A stretch of 36,933 nt of DNA from Lachnospiraceae bacterium (lineage in GTDB: Bacteria > Bacillota > Clostridia > Lachnospirales > Lachnospiraceae), in assembly GCA_017622795.1 (NCBI GenBank), contig JAGAQI010000005.1:1-36933 (forward strand), read 5' to 3'. Below, piece after piece: positions 7,856-17,201 of the stretch. Under the pieces are notes generated by a model. The model ran no database searches. It was not told the DNA's origin and worked only from the letters and a program-made list of their open reading frames with translations. Position numbers and translations under genes: made by a program. How positions within the stretch are numbered: the first letter of the stretch is position 1; each line of letters starts with the position of its first letter.

Positions 7856-7887
7856 GTTTCTATCGTAAACTTAGGGAGGCACCGGTT

Positions 7888-8631
7888 ATGAATGTTGATA
7901 AGAATCTTTCCTACATAGAATTTTCCAATCGGGAATCTAACAGATTCCATCTCCCCTACGATAGGGAAATGTTATTTTTCGAAAGCATCAAACAGGGAAA
8001 TGCTGCAGAAGCAGCACGTTTGTTAAAACCCTTTAACAGCAAAGAAATGGGAATCCTCAGCAAAGATTCCCTTCGGAATTTAAAATACCATCTGATTATT
8101 ACCATTGCCTTCCTTACCCGTTATTGTATCGAAGGCGGCATGGAAATGGAAACCGCCTACAATCTCAGTGACATTTACATCCAAAATGTGGATGAATGCC
8201 GGTCCGAACAAGAAATCCACCGCCTCCATCGGGAGGTGGTGGATGAATTTGTAAACCGTATGCATTCTCTTCATAAGCAAACACTGTATTCCAAGCCCGT
8301 CACTGCTTGTCTTGATTACATTTACGATAATCTGCATAATAAAATCACACTGGATGATCTGGCAGCAATAGCAGGCCTAAGTCCCTCTTATCTGTCCCGC
8401 CTGTTTCATAAAGAGGTAGGAATAAGTCTGTCCAAATATATTATCCAAAAGCGCATAGAATCTGCAGAAAACCTGTTGAAATACTCGGAATATTCCTTTG
8501 TGGAGATATCCAACTACCTTTGTTTCAGTTCGGAAAGCCACTTTATCCAAACATTTAAACAGTACACCGGCTACACCCCGAAGGTTTACCGGGAACAGTT
8601 CTTTCGGACCCATTGGAATTCGATGTATTAA
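7888..8631 (+). CDS. AraC-family transcriptional regulator
   Basis: About 247 residues from the ATG at 7888, which has AGGGAGG eight bases upstream; an in-frame start 14 codons earlier lacks such a site and would overlap the promoter. Residues about 1-140 are an alpha-helical sensor-like region without a clear cupin. The last hundred residues form the double helix-turn-helix of the AraC/XylS family: ITLDDLAAIAGLSPSYLSRLFHKEVG, then FVEISNYLCFSSESHFIQTFKQYTGYTPKVYR. The position, divergent from GH5 and next to two SGNH esterase genes, suggests control of this carbohydrate locus in response to a sugar. The stop codon overlaps that of the convergent SGNH gene by four bases. Confidence 0.88.
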   Translation: MNVDKNLSYIEFSNRESNRFHLPYDREMLFFESIKQGNAAEAARLLKPFNSKEMGILSKDSLRNLKYHLIITIAFLTRYCIEGGMEMETAYNLSDIYIQNVDECRSEQEIHRLHREVVDEFVNRMHSLHKQTLYSKPVTACLDYIYDNLHNKITLDDLAAIAGLSPSYLSRLFHKEVGISLSKYIIQKRIESAENLLKYSEYSFVEISNYLCFSSESHFIQTFKQYTGYTPKVYREQFFRTHWNSMY

Positions 8632-9581
8632 AATCCTGCTTTTTCAATTTCCAGGACAAGATTTCTTCCGTATACTTCAGAACCCAGGCAATTCGGATGC
8701 AGATTATCAATAAAATATTCCGGAAGGTGCGGAACCAGCTGAAAGCCATCCACAATCGTCACATTCTTATACTGCTCCGCAATCTTTTTTAAATTGCTGC
8801 AGAATTTCATTAAGGTTGGCAGACCGTCCGGAACATCTCCACGCCAAATCGGGAGAATACAAAGCACCGGAGTATCTCCATAGAGTTCCTTTAATAACTT
8901 GTAATATTCTTCAATACCTTCCATGCTTTCGGTACCAAATTGGTTGGTACCCATGGAAATAATAATTTTGTCCGGCTTATAATCATACATCTGCATCAAT
9001 ACGTTTTTATCGTATACATAACCGCCGATACCCTGGTTTAATACCTCGTAATTTAAGAGACGGTTTGCCACGCTGACATAGGTATGGGCCGAGCGTAACG
9101 GTCCATAACCCTGGGTAATGGAATCTCCCATCCAAAGCACTTTTTCCTTCTTTGTAACAACTTCATACTCCCCGTTGATTTCGAAGTTACGTAACACCAT
9201 GGTCGCATCCGCCGGAAGGTAAATGGTTACCTGCTTTGCTTCCGGGCTCTCCGGAAGTTCAAATGAAAGATTTCCCTCTTTTTTAATGTCTTTTATGTAC
9301 CGGATATCCACCGCATGATTATCCACCCAAAGCTCCACGGAATCTTCGGAGCCTGTCCAAATTAACTTATATTCAAAAGAACAGGAAGCGGCGGTTGTAG
9401 TAAATTCCAAAGTTTTTGCAGTGGATGCCGTACATCTTTCAAACCAGAAATCTGATACCTTTTCAAAATATTCATTCTGCTCCTTGGTATACTGAAAGGC
9501 CTGAAGGTAGCCTTCTTCTGTTTCCTGATACCATAATACGCCATGGTAGATTGCTTTTAATTGTTCGTTGGATAATTTCAT
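8628..9581 (-). CDS. SGNH/GDSL-family esterase, cytoplasmic
   Basis: 317 residues with a strong RBS (GGGGAGGAAATACT before ATG). Residues about 1-140 form a beta-rich N-terminal domain, and KVLWMGDSITQGYGP (Ser154) starts the SGNH hydrolase domain; IISMGTNQFG is block III and DNLHPNCLG holds the Asp/His pair. No signal peptide is present. The two-domain layout resembles deacetylases acting on carbohydrate esters, in line with the neighbouring GH5, CE2 and AraC genes, although the gene is 22 bases behind the MATE transporter and so probably belongs to the end of that transcript. The stop overlaps the convergent regulator stop by four bases, leaving no room for a terminator between the genes. 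Confidence 0.8.
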   Translation of the reverse strand: MKLSNEQLKAIYHGVLWYQETEEGYLQAFQYTKEQNEYFEKVSDFWFERCTASTAKTLEFTTTAASCSFEYKLIWTGSEDSVELWVDNHAVDIRYIKDIKKEGNLSFELPESPEAKQVTIYLPADATMVLRNFEINGEYEVVTKKEKVLWMGDSITQGYGPLRSAHTYVSVANRLLNYEVLNQGIGGYVYDKNVLMQMYDYKPDKIIISMGTNQFGTESMEGIEEYYKLLKELYGDTPVLCILPIWRGDVPDGLPTLMKFCSNLKKIAEQYKNVTIVDGFQLVPHLPEYFIDNLHPNCLGSEVYGRNLVLEIEKAGF

Positions 9582-9603
9582 AGTATTTCCTCCCCTTTTC
9601 CCA

Positions 9604-10959
9604 CTATTTCTTTACTACTGCTTTTCCTTTCCATTTTCCCTGTCTCCAGCGCAGCAAGGCAATAACGCCGCGGGTACATTCATCTGCAGCAGTACCCATA
9701 AAGACTCCGGCTACCCCCAGCGAGAAAAGCACGCCACAGCTGTAACCTACCGTGATTCCGACACCCCACATTACCGCCATTCCGATAAATACCGGGAACA
9801 AAACATCTCCCGCCGCTTTCATACTGCCGATAATTACCAAATTTGTGGTTCGTCCGATTTCAATCAGAATGGCTACCATCAAAATCTGCCGCACCAACAC
9901 CATAGTTTCCGCATCACAGTTAAATATCTTTAATGTAACCGGACAAATCAGGCAGTTGATGGTTGCAATACAAACTGCCACCGGAAGAGCCGTGCGTAAG
10001 GTCTTCATAACCCGCTTATCTGCCGCTTCTTCCCGTCCGGCACCCACCAGGTGACCGGTTACAATTTGAGTCGCCTGGGCAAGAGCATTGGAAAACACAA
10101 CAGAAAAGGACATTAATGCACTTGCAAATACCTTTGCATTTGCTGAGCTGGCGCCCATCGGATTAATAAAGGACATCAGCATTAACTGGTAGAAGGAATA
10201 TGCCAGGTTTTCACCGGCAGACGGAACACCGATACGCAGCATTTTTACCAGAATTTTTGTCGGAAACGGTCTTAATATCCGTACGGAAATCGTTCCGATT
10301 TTTAACCTGTAAAAAATGATAAGTGCTACCGTTAAAGCCACCGTTCTAGCGGTTACGGTAGAAATGGCAACGCCTGCCACGCCCAAATTCAAATACTTTA
10401 ACGGGCCATATAAAAACAGCCAGTTTCCGACAATATTCAGCCCATTCACTGCCAGAGAAATATACATTCCTATTCTGGTGTAACCGTGGCATCTGAGAAT
10501 CTGCACCATCACATTGTAGCCTGCCTGTAAAAACAGGAAGCCGCCCACAATTTTCATGTAAGTGACTGCGTCTCCTACCTGACTGATATCTACCTTTAAG
10601 ATCTTCATCAGACCGCCGGCAGTGAAATAAACAATGACGCTCAGTAAAATGCCAAGCACAAGATTAAAAATCACAGCCAGGGAATAAATCTGATTCATAT
10701 TCTCTGTTTTTTTTGCTCCCAGATATTGCGCAACCACAACACCGGTAGCTCCCGCAATTACATTAAACAGGATGACAAACATGGTCATCATTTGGTTTGC
10801 ATTTCCCACTGCGCCTACCGCATTTTGGGAATAGTTACTGAGCATTACCGTATCGACGTTGCTGAGTAAAATATTCAGCAGCAGTTCCATAAAAATCGGG
10901 CCTGCCAATAAAAACATGGAGGTAGTTTCATTAATTTCCATGCGAGGTTTTTGTTTCAT
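9604..10959 (-). CDS. MATE-family efflux transporter
   Basis: 451 residues with about twelve membrane helices in two related halves. Family-like segments include ILLSNVDTVMLSNYSQNAVGAVGNANQM in the first half and GRTTNLVIIGSMKAAGDVLFPVFIG in the second. MATE carriers export drugs or metabolites in exchange for Na+ or H+. RBS GAGGAG stands seven bases before ATG 10959. It lies 31 bases behind rlmD and 22 bases before the SGNH gene, consistent with cotranscription. The substrate is unknown. Confidence 0.88.
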   Translation of the reverse strand: MKQKPRMEINETTSMFLLAGPIFMELLLNILLSNVDTVMLSNYSQNAVGAVGNANQMMTMFVILFNVIAGATGVVVAQYLGAKKTENMNQIYSLAVIFNLVLGILLSVIVYFTAGGLMKILKVDISQVGDAVTYMKIVGGFLFLQAGYNVMVQILRCHGYTRIGMYISLAVNGLNIVGNWLFLYGPLKYLNLGVAGVAISTVTARTVALTVALIIFYRLKIGTISVRILRPFPTKILVKMLRIGVPSAGENLAYSFYQLMLMSFINPMGASSANAKVFASALMSFSVVFSNALAQATQIVTGHLVGAGREEAADKRVMKTLRTALPVAVCIATINCLICPVTLKIFNCDAETMVLVRQILMVAILIEIGRTTNLVIIGSMKAAGDVLFPVFIGMAVMWGVGITVGYSCGVLFSLGVAGVFMGTAADECTRGVIALLRWRQGKWKGKAVVKK

Positions 10960-10990
10960 GCATTGTCTCCTCTCTGTGTGTCAGGAATAT

Positions 10991-12412
10991 TTAAAAATCT
11001 GTTTTACAAAGTTTCGCTACTGTTTCCACATGCCCGGTGTGTCCGAACTGGTCTACCGGACATACCTTTGTCAGCTCATATCCCTTTTCTTCTAAATATT
11101 TTACATCTCTCGCCAAGGTTGCCGGATCGCAGGAAACATAAACAATACGTTTCGGTTCCATGGCAACCACGGTATCCAACAGGCTCTCTTCACAACCTTT
11201 ACGGGGAGGATCCACACAAATCACATCCGCCTTCATCGTGCCGTTGCTTTCTTTGTATTTTGCAGGCATTACATCTTCTGCTGCTCCGGTAAAAAATTCC
11301 GCATTTGCTATATTGTTAATTCTAGAATTAACTTTTGCGTCTTCAATAGCTTGAGGGACAATTTCCACGCCATACACCCTCTTTGCCTTTTGGGCAAGAA
11401 ACAAGGAAATAGTTCCGATACCGCAATATAAATCCCAAACCGTTTCATTTCCGGATAGTTCTGCATATTCCAACGCTTTTTCGTAAAGCTTCACGGTTTG
11501 TTTTGGATTTACCTGATAGAAGGACAACGGTGATATCTGATACTTAATATTCCCAATATAATCCGTAATATAGTTGTCACCATACACCGGTAAAATTTCC
11601 TGTCCGAGGATTACATTGGTTTTTTTGGTATTTATATTTAGACAGAAGCTTTTTAATCTATAGGTACCAGCCCCTGTTTCAGGTTCCTTTCTAAATTCTT
11701 CTACCACCTTTGCCACACGCAACGCCAGCTCATCTGCTCCCGGAAATTTTCTTCCATTAATAATCAGACATACCATTACTTCTTTCGTATGGAAACCAAC
11801 TCTGGTCAGCACATGGCGCAACAGACCTTTTCCGGTTTCTTCATTGTAGGCAGAAATCTTCCTTTCCCTCACAAACTGCTTAATTGTCGGAAGAATCATT
11901 GCATTTACCGGCTCCTGGATAGCACAATCGGTGCAGTCAATAATATGGTGGCTATGTCCGGCATAAAATCCCATCACCGGATTACCCTCTTTGTCTGTTC
12001 CCACCGGATACTGGGCTTTGTTTCTGTAATAAAACGGTATCTCCATACCAATCACCGGCTCCGTGATCATATTCAGACGTTCTTCCGGAATACCCCCAAT
12101 ACGAAACAGGCAGTTTCTTACTTTATCAGCCTTATACTGAAGCTGTCTTGCGTAGGAATAATGCTGCAACTGACAACCGCCGCATCGTCCTGTCACCGGG
12201 CATTTCGGTGTAACACGGTCAGGAGACGGAGAAATCAGTTCCTCCACCTTTGCATATCCATAAGTCTTTTTTGCTTTTAATACTTTTACCTTTACCACGT
12301 CCTGCGGTAATGCTCCCTTGACAAAGAGGGTATAGCCCTCATATTTGCCGATACCCTCTCCATCATTGCCAATGTCTTCGATTGTTATTGTTACAATTTG
12401 ATTTTTAACCAT
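10991..12412 (-). CDS. rlmD: 23S rRNA (uracil-C5)-methyltransferase, RlmD/RumA type
   Basis: 473 residues. Residues about 3-60 form a TRAM RNA-binding domain, then CPVTGRCGGC (Cys71, 77, 80) plus CTDC further on supplies the iron-sulfur cluster ligands. The C-terminal half is the SAM-dependent methyltransferase: WDLYCGIGTISLFLA (SAM loop), DPPRKGCEESLL, and IVYVSCDPATLARD with the catalytic Cys. It methylates a uracil of 23S rRNA (U1939 or U747 by E. coli numbering; Gram-positive enzymes of this group may modify both or a single site, so the symbol is the family name). RBS GGAGGAAGT just precedes ATG. Confidence 0.88.
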   Translation of the reverse strand: MVKNQIVTITIEDIGNDGEGIGKYEGYTLFVKGALPQDVVKVKVLKAKKTYGYAKVEELISPSPDRVTPKCPVTGRCGGCQLQHYSYARQLQYKADKVRNCLFRIGGIPEERLNMITEPVIGMEIPFYYRNKAQYPVGTDKEGNPVMGFYAGHSHHIIDCTDCAIQEPVNAMILPTIKQFVRERKISAYNEETGKGLLRHVLTRVGFHTKEVMVCLIINGRKFPGADELALRVAKVVEEFRKEPETGAGTYRLKSFCLNINTKKTNVILGQEILPVYGDNYITDYIGNIKYQISPLSFYQVNPKQTVKLYEKALEYAELSGNETVWDLYCGIGTISLFLAQKAKRVYGVEIVPQAIEDAKVNSRINNIANAEFFTGAAEDVMPAKYKESNGTMKADVICVDPPRKGCEESLLDTVVAMEPKRIVYVSCDPATLARDVKYLEEKGYELTKVCPVDQFGHTGHVETVAKLCKTDF

Positions 12413-12476
12413 ACTTCCTCCAACCTTTCAGCTGGTGCCCTTTGCCACAGGCACTTTATTTGTATTAAATCACGTT

Positions 12477-13418
12477 TTAATTTTCACTTGTTTTTCTGAC
12501 ATTGGAATCAAACAGTTTTTGGAATCCCAGCCAGCCTTTTTCTTCCGTTCCGTTAAACAGTTCTGTCATAGTTTCCAGTTTCGCATCCAAATTATCTGCC
12601 ATGCTGAGAGCCAATGCTTCTACTAAAGCCGGCTTTTTCGGAGAGCCGAACTCCAGCTCGCCGTGATGGGCAAGAATACAGTGTATTAATTCATGTTTTA
12701 ACTTTTCAGGAAACCCCGGTATATCCGCCGCCAGATTTCCCACCAGTTCTGCACCAATATAAATATGGCCGAGCAACTGACCAGCATCGGTATAATCGTT
12801 TTCAGGGAACGCAGAAAGTTCCTGTATTTTTCCTACGTCATGGAACATCGCTGCCGTCAAAAGAAGGTCGCGGTTCACTATCGGATAATTCTTTGCAATG
12901 TAATCGCACAGTCTGGTTACACCTACGGTATGCTCCAGCAAACCCCCGATAAATCCATGATGCACCGCCTTTGCAGCAGAATGATTTACAAACGCTTTAG
13001 CAGCATCCTTATTCTCAATAAAGTAATTACTTGCCAGAGTTCTGAGATATTCATTTTTCATGCTCTTAATAAAGCAGGTCAGCTCCTGATACATTTCCTT
13101 TACATCCTTATCGGTACAAGGCATATATTCTCTCGGGTCATATTCTCCCTCATGGCACTTGTGCACCCGGCGGATATTCATTTGCAACGAATTTTGGAAG
13201 CTGACTACCTGAGCATCTACCCGGATATAATCCATGGAATCAAAATGATCAATTCCCGGTCCCAAATCCCAGATTTTTCCGTCTATTGTGCCACTTTTGT
13301 CCTGCAGAATTAAGGAATAATAACTTTTTCCCGCCTTTGTCTGCAATACCTGCTTACTTTTACACAAATATGTTTCTGAAAGCACATCGCCTTCTCTTAA
13401 ATCTTTTAAATACCTCAT
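12477..13418 (-). CDS. yhaM: 3'-5' exoribonuclease, YhaM-like (OB fold + HD domain)
   Basis: 313 residues. The N-terminal part (about 1-110) reads like an OB-fold nucleic acid binding domain (KSYYSLILQDKSGTIDGKIWD). The second half is an HD phosphohydrolase domain: HHGFIGGLLEHTVGV, AAMFHDVGKIQE (HD pair), LGHIYIGAELV, CILAHHGELEFGSP and a late MADNLDAK. This layout and length match YhaM of Bacillus, a Mn-dependent 3'-5' exoribonuclease involved in RNA turnover. RBS AAAGGAG precedes the ATG. It sits between the PDZ protein and rlmD on one strand with short gaps. Confidence 0.85.
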   Translation of the reverse strand: MRYLKDLREGDVLSETYLCKSKQVLQTKAGKSYYSLILQDKSGTIDGKIWDLGPGIDHFDSMDYIRVDAQVVSFQNSLQMNIRRVHKCHEGEYDPREYMPCTDKDVKEMYQELTCFIKSMKNEYLRTLASNYFIENKDAAKAFVNHSAAKAVHHGFIGGLLEHTVGVTRLCDYIAKNYPIVNRDLLLTAAMFHDVGKIQELSAFPENDYTDAGQLLGHIYIGAELVGNLAADIPGFPEKLKHELIHCILAHHGELEFGSPKKPALVEALALSMADNLDAKLETMTELFNGTEEKGWLGFQKLFDSNVRKTSEN

Positions 13419-13450
13419 GTTGCTCCTTTCATGTTAAACCATGATTTAAT

Positions 13451-14977
13451 TTATTTCTTTCCAGTCAAAGAAACCTCTATCATCATTTCTCTTAAACCGT
13501 CTTCTGCCTTACGCAACAGTTTGACCTGCACGATTTCTCTGATACTCCGTTCCAGTATCAAATCCGAAAATCCACGGATTCCATCCACAGCTTCTCCTCC
13601 GACAGATATCAGAATATCTCCCGCTTTGATTCCGGCTGCCAATGCAGGAGATGCATTTTCTACCTCTCTGACATACACACCATTTTCCAGTCCGTACTCC
13701 TGTTTCAGATTCTTTGGAATATCCTGTCCCTTAATACCAAAATACGCAGATTCTGCATTATTTAGAAGTTTTACAATGACTCCGCGGATAGAATCCAACG
13801 ATATTGCCGTAAAGATTCCGTCAGACGGATTTGCCTTATGATTATGGGTAATCAAGCCCAGTATTTTTCCTTCCAGATTAACCACAAAGCCATAACCCTG
13901 CGGATATTCCGTAATATTGGTGGTAAAATAGGAAACTTCACCGTCCGTTACAGGAACCGTTCCTCCAAGACTGGTAATCATTCCGAATTCCATGGAACCT
14001 TCATAACCGTTCGGTGCGCCTAAAGCAATGACAGGAGTACCCGTTACAATCTCTCCGGCTTCCGCAAAAAGTCCCATGGTAATCTGTTCCAGTAATTCTG
14101 CAGGAATGTTATTCAGCGAAACCGCAATCACGGCCAGCCCATAATCCCGGTCCATAGAATAAATTCTTCCGGGTATCACTGCTTCTCCGAAAAAGACATC
14201 AATTGCATTCGCACCGGTAAATTGCTCTGTACCGACCAGAATCAGTAAATCCACACCATCATTTCCCAGCACAAGGCCGGTAGTTCTGGTACGTTTTTCA
14301 TATACTTCCTGAAACCAGTCCACACCCTGTTCAATTGCTTCCACCGTCACAAAAGCATCTGATACTTCCTCTGCCACTTTACGGATTGCATCATAAATCT
14401 GTAAATACGTATCTATCGGCGTTGGCTCCGGAGTCAGTTCGGCATCCGGGGTTACTTCCGGTACATTGGTAGGCTCCGGCGCATCGGTAAGCCCCGGTGT
14501 CGGTACCCCGCCCGGAGTTGCTTCCGCATCCGGTGTCGGTTCCGCATCCTTGGTTGGTTCCAGAGTTACTTCCGGTACATCGGTAGGCTCCGGCGTTTCC
14601 TCCGCCCCCTGAGTTGGCGTCTTTGTCGGTATCACCGTTAAACTAACCGGCGTTGTTGGTTCTGCTGTAGTCTCCGGCGTTGGTGTTTCTGTTGCCTTCT
14701 CCGGCTTCGGCGTCGGGGAAAGCGTAATTCTTACAGGTGCCGTAGGCTTTGGAAGCTCCACTTCCTGCCTCTTATCTTCCACCCCCAGCAATTTTTTCAG
14801 AGAATCTCCGGACAATAAATATGCTGCATGGGCTACCACACCAAATATCACAGCCATACAAACAACAAACCCTACTGTTCCCAGCCGTTTTAACCACTTT
14901 TTCTTCCGTTTCGGAACGATTTTCTCATTGATAAACTGATACTCTTCCGATTGTTTTTCTTTCAGTTCTTCTGTCAT
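13451..14977 (-). CDS. HtrA-like PDZ membrane protein lacking the catalytic triad
   Basis: About 508 residues from ATG 14977 (RBS GGAGAGG five bases before; a GTG two codons earlier is less likely). Layout: short cytoplasmic N-terminus, one membrane helix (about 32-53), a long Pro/Thr/Glu-rich linker (about 78-188), a trypsin/HtrA-like domain (about 195-405) and a PDZ domain (about 412-505, with ENGVYVREVENASPALAAGIKAGDILISVGG). Aligned by eye with HtrA, the position of the His motif (TNNHV) reads VGTEQF, the Asp motif (TDLAVL) reads YGLAVI, and the Ser motif (GNSGGPL) reads PQGYGFV, so all three catalytic residues are gone while the surrounding strands are kept. The protein is therefore likely a non-proteolytic binding or sensing protein outside the membrane. 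It is 30 bases behind the histidine kinase gene, suggesting a partner role for that two-component system. Confidence 0.8.
   Translation of the reverse strand: MTEELKEKQSEEYQFINEKIVPKRKKKWLKRLGTVGFVVCMAVIFGVVAHAAYLLSGDSLKKLLGVEDKRQEVELPKPTAPVRITLSPTPKPEKATETPTPETTAEPTTPVSLTVIPTKTPTQGAEETPEPTDVPEVTLEPTKDAEPTPDAEATPGGVPTPGLTDAPEPTNVPEVTPDAELTPEPTPIDTYLQIYDAIRKVAEEVSDAFVTVEAIEQGVDWFQEVYEKRTRTTGLVLGNDGVDLLILVGTEQFTGANAIDVFFGEAVIPGRIYSMDRDYGLAVIAVSLNNIPAELLEQITMGLFAEAGEIVTGTPVIALGAPNGYEGSMEFGMITSLGGTVPVTDGEVSYFTTNITEYPQGYGFVVNLEGKILGLITHNHKANPSDGIFTAISLDSIRGVIVKLLNNAESAYFGIKGQDIPKNLKQEYGLENGVYVREVENASPALAAGIKAGDILISVGGEAVDGIRGFSDLILERSIREIVQVKLLRKAEDGLREMMIEVSLTGKK
14451..14595. repeat. 31-bp direct repeat within the Pro/Thr-rich linker coding region
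   Basis: Positions 14451-14481 and 14565-14595 are identical except for one base (both begin GTTACTTCCGGTACAT). They encode PEPTNVPEVT and PEPTDVPEVT in the linker of the HtrA-like protein. The pair points to expansion or contraction of the linker by repeat slippage. Confidence 0.8.
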
Positions 14978-15007
14978 ATACACCTCTCCATTATCCTGCC
15001 GGACAGC

Positions 15008-16411
15008 TTACTGTGCCTGTGGCAACGAAAAAATGAATTCTGTTCCAACACCTTCTGTACTTACCACAGAGATATTTTCTTCATGAGCCGTAATAATTTC
15101 CTTTACAATAGACAAGCCCAAACCGGTACCCTTTTTATCCTTACCTCTGGAAATATCCGTCTTATAAAAACGGTCCCAGATTCGGCCAAGACTCTCTTTA
15201 GGAATGCCAATACCATAGTCTTTTACCGCAATCATTACCTTGTTTCCCTTTTCTTCCGTGGTAATACGGATAGAAGACTCCGGATTACTGAATTTTCCCG
15301 CATTGTCAATCAAATTATATAAAACCTGCTGAATCTTATCCATATCTGCTCTCACAAACTGCTCTTTTTCGGAAAATACCAGATTCAGCACCAGTTTCTT
15401 TTTCTTAAAGGTTCCTTCAAAAGACAACGCAATCTGCTTAATCATCTGATTAATATCAAACTCCGTCTTATGAAGAATAATTCCGTTATCATCAAAGCTG
15501 TTTAACTCCAGCAAATTGGAGGTTAACTTTGTCAGACGTTCCGTTTCAAATATGACAATATCTAAATATTTTTCCTGCAGCTCCGGCGGAATGGTACCAT
15601 CCTTAATTGCCTCAATGTACCCCTTGATAGAGGTTAACGGAGAACGGAAATCATGGGACACATTGGACACAAACTTACGTTGTGCATCATCCGCATTTTT
15701 CAGTTTATCTCCCATATACTGAATGGTATTTCCAAGTTCCCGGTATTCTTCCGAAGCAGAAAGTTCCAAAGGCTCTTTGAAATTCCCCCGTGAAAACTTC
15801 TTTGCAGCTTCTGCCATCCGTTTCACCGGCACAGCTGTCATACGGTAAAACAGCAGAAATACAGCTAATAAAACCGGTTGAAACAACAAATATGCAATAT
15901 TGGCAAAGTCCAGATAGAAAACGCTTTCCGTTTCCACCCTGCTCATCGGTACAGACAGCACCAATTGACCTTTGTTAACATAATCGCTGATAATCGGTAC
16001 AAGAACACACAGCATCGGTTCTGACATGATTCCTTTAAAATATACGTTTTCCTGAAATGTGTTCTCCATAAAGGAGGCATCCGCCTCCATAAGCGAAAAA
16101 CCATTCGCTGTATGTTCGGAATCCATAACTACCAGCCCGGTTTTACTTACCAGCCATACTCTTGCATCCGTCATTGCTCCGTATAATTCCAGTTGCATCG
16201 ATAAGTCACTATAATCAATATTTTGTTTATAGTACTCCAACAAATAGTCGGACACATACGCTGTACCATCCTGATACAGTTCCTCTTTTGTTTTAGAAAG
16301 CATTCTGTCCTGCATAAGATCAAGGCCAACGGTATTCAAGATAACAAACAAGGATACCGATACAACCAGAAACAGCAGCAACAGCTTCCACAGAAGGGAA
16401 AAATGTTTCAT
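15008..16411 (-). CDS. Sensor histidine kinase (OmpR/PhoR-type partner)
   Basis: 467 residues. A membrane helix at about 7-27, an extracellular sensor domain of about 140 residues, and a second helix at about 170-192 precede a HAMP-like linker. The HisKA domain contains NVSHDFRSPLTSIKGY with phosphoacceptor His253; the ATPase part shows NLIDNAGKFS (N box), DYGIGIP (G1), WDRFYK and GTGLGLSIVKEI (G2). It should autophosphorylate in response to an extracytoplasmic signal and pass the phosphate to the response regulator encoded just upstream; the genes overlap by four bases (ATGA). The following gene encodes the PDZ protein, which may feed into sensing. Confidence 0.92.
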   Translation of the reverse strand: MKHFSLLWKLLLLFLVVSVSLFVILNTVGLDLMQDRMLSKTKEELYQDGTAYVSDYLLEYYKQNIDYSDLSMQLELYGAMTDARVWLVSKTGLVVMDSEHTANGFSLMEADASFMENTFQENVYFKGIMSEPMLCVLVPIISDYVNKGQLVLSVPMSRVETESVFYLDFANIAYLLFQPVLLAVFLLFYRMTAVPVKRMAEAAKKFSRGNFKEPLELSASEEYRELGNTIQYMGDKLKNADDAQRKFVSNVSHDFRSPLTSIKGYIEAIKDGTIPPELQEKYLDIVIFETERLTKLTSNLLELNSFDDNGIILHKTEFDINQMIKQIALSFEGTFKKKKLVLNLVFSEKEQFVRADMDKIQQVLYNLIDNAGKFSNPESSIRITTEEKGNKVMIAVKDYGIGIPKESLGRIWDRFYKTDISRGKDKKGTGLGLSIVKEIITAHEENISVVSTEGVGTEFIFSLPQAQ

Positions 16412-17148
16412 CGGCTCTTTACCTCAAACTTATAACCAATACCCCATACGGTAGCGATACTCCAATTCTCACGATCCTTTATTTTCTCACGAAGACGCTT
16501 CACGTGCACGTCTACGGTTCTTGTATCACCTACATATTCATAGCCCCAGATATGATCCAGCAGTTGTTCTCTTGTAAATACCTGATTCGGATGGGATGCT
16601 AAAAAGTACAGGAGTTCCAATTCCTTCGGAGGCATCTCCACCGTATGTCCCAAATAGGTTACGGAATAGTTTGTCTGATTTACCAGCAGGTCCGGATACT
16701 CCACATACTCGCCGCTCTGTGCATTCGGTGCCATATTTGTCTGCGTGCTGCCTTCCGCTGCCGTTTCCTCCTTTACCGGCTGGAATCGGCGGAGTACTGC
16801 CTTCACCCTTGCCACCAGTTCCTTCGAATCAAACGGCTTAATCATGTAATCATCGGCACCAAGTTCCAACCCAAGTACCTTGTCGAAAATTTCACCCTTG
16901 GCAGACAACATAATAATTGGCACAGAAGAGGTTTTTCTTACCGTACGGCAAACCTCGTACCCGTCTATACCGGGCAGCATCAAATCCAGCAGAATCAGAT
17001 TCGGCTGAAACTCTTCAAAGGCTTTCAGAGCTTCTTCGCCATCTTCCACCATACGGGTTTCAAAACACTCCTTGGTAAGGTAGAGGGAAATCAGTTCTGC
17101 AATATTGGTATCATCATCCACAATAAGAATTTTCTGCTTGGTTGCCAT
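16408..17148 (-). CDS. OmpR-family response regulator
   Basis: 246 residues. The receiver domain starts ILIVDDDTN (acidic pocket), has the phospho-acceptor Asp55 in LLDLMLPG, a Ser/Thr in MLSAKG and Lys in MIKPFDSKEL. After a linker of about 30 residues comes the winged-helix DNA-binding domain (MPPKELELLYFLASHPNQVFTREQLLDHIWGYEY, then RTVDVHVKRLREKI). It forms a two-component system with the overlapping histidine kinase gene. The start ATG has AAGGTGAC upstream. It lies 53 bases after mutS2, so it may be either cotranscribed with it or have its own promoter; no strong promoter was visible in the gap. Confidence 0.93.
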   Translation of the reverse strand: MATKQKILIVDDDTNIAELISLYLTKECFETRMVEDGEEALKAFEEFQPNLILLDLMLPGIDGYEVCRTVRKTSSVPIIMLSAKGEIFDKVLGLELGADDYMIKPFDSKELVARVKAVLRRFQPVKEETAAEGSTQTNMAPNAQSGEYVEYPDLLVNQTNYSVTYLGHTVEMPPKELELLYFLASHPNQVFTREQLLDHIWGYEYVGDTRTVDVHVKRLREKIKDRENWSIATVWGIGYKFEVKSR

Positions 17149-17201
17149 AACATTGTCACCTTACTTTCTACTTTTTAATATCCGCAGTGAAAATTACTGT
17201 T

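Noticed and set aside
12432-12455. GTGCC ... GGCAC hairpin after the YhaM-like gene as a terminator
   Set aside because: Short stem without a following T-tract on the minus strand; could equally be chance.
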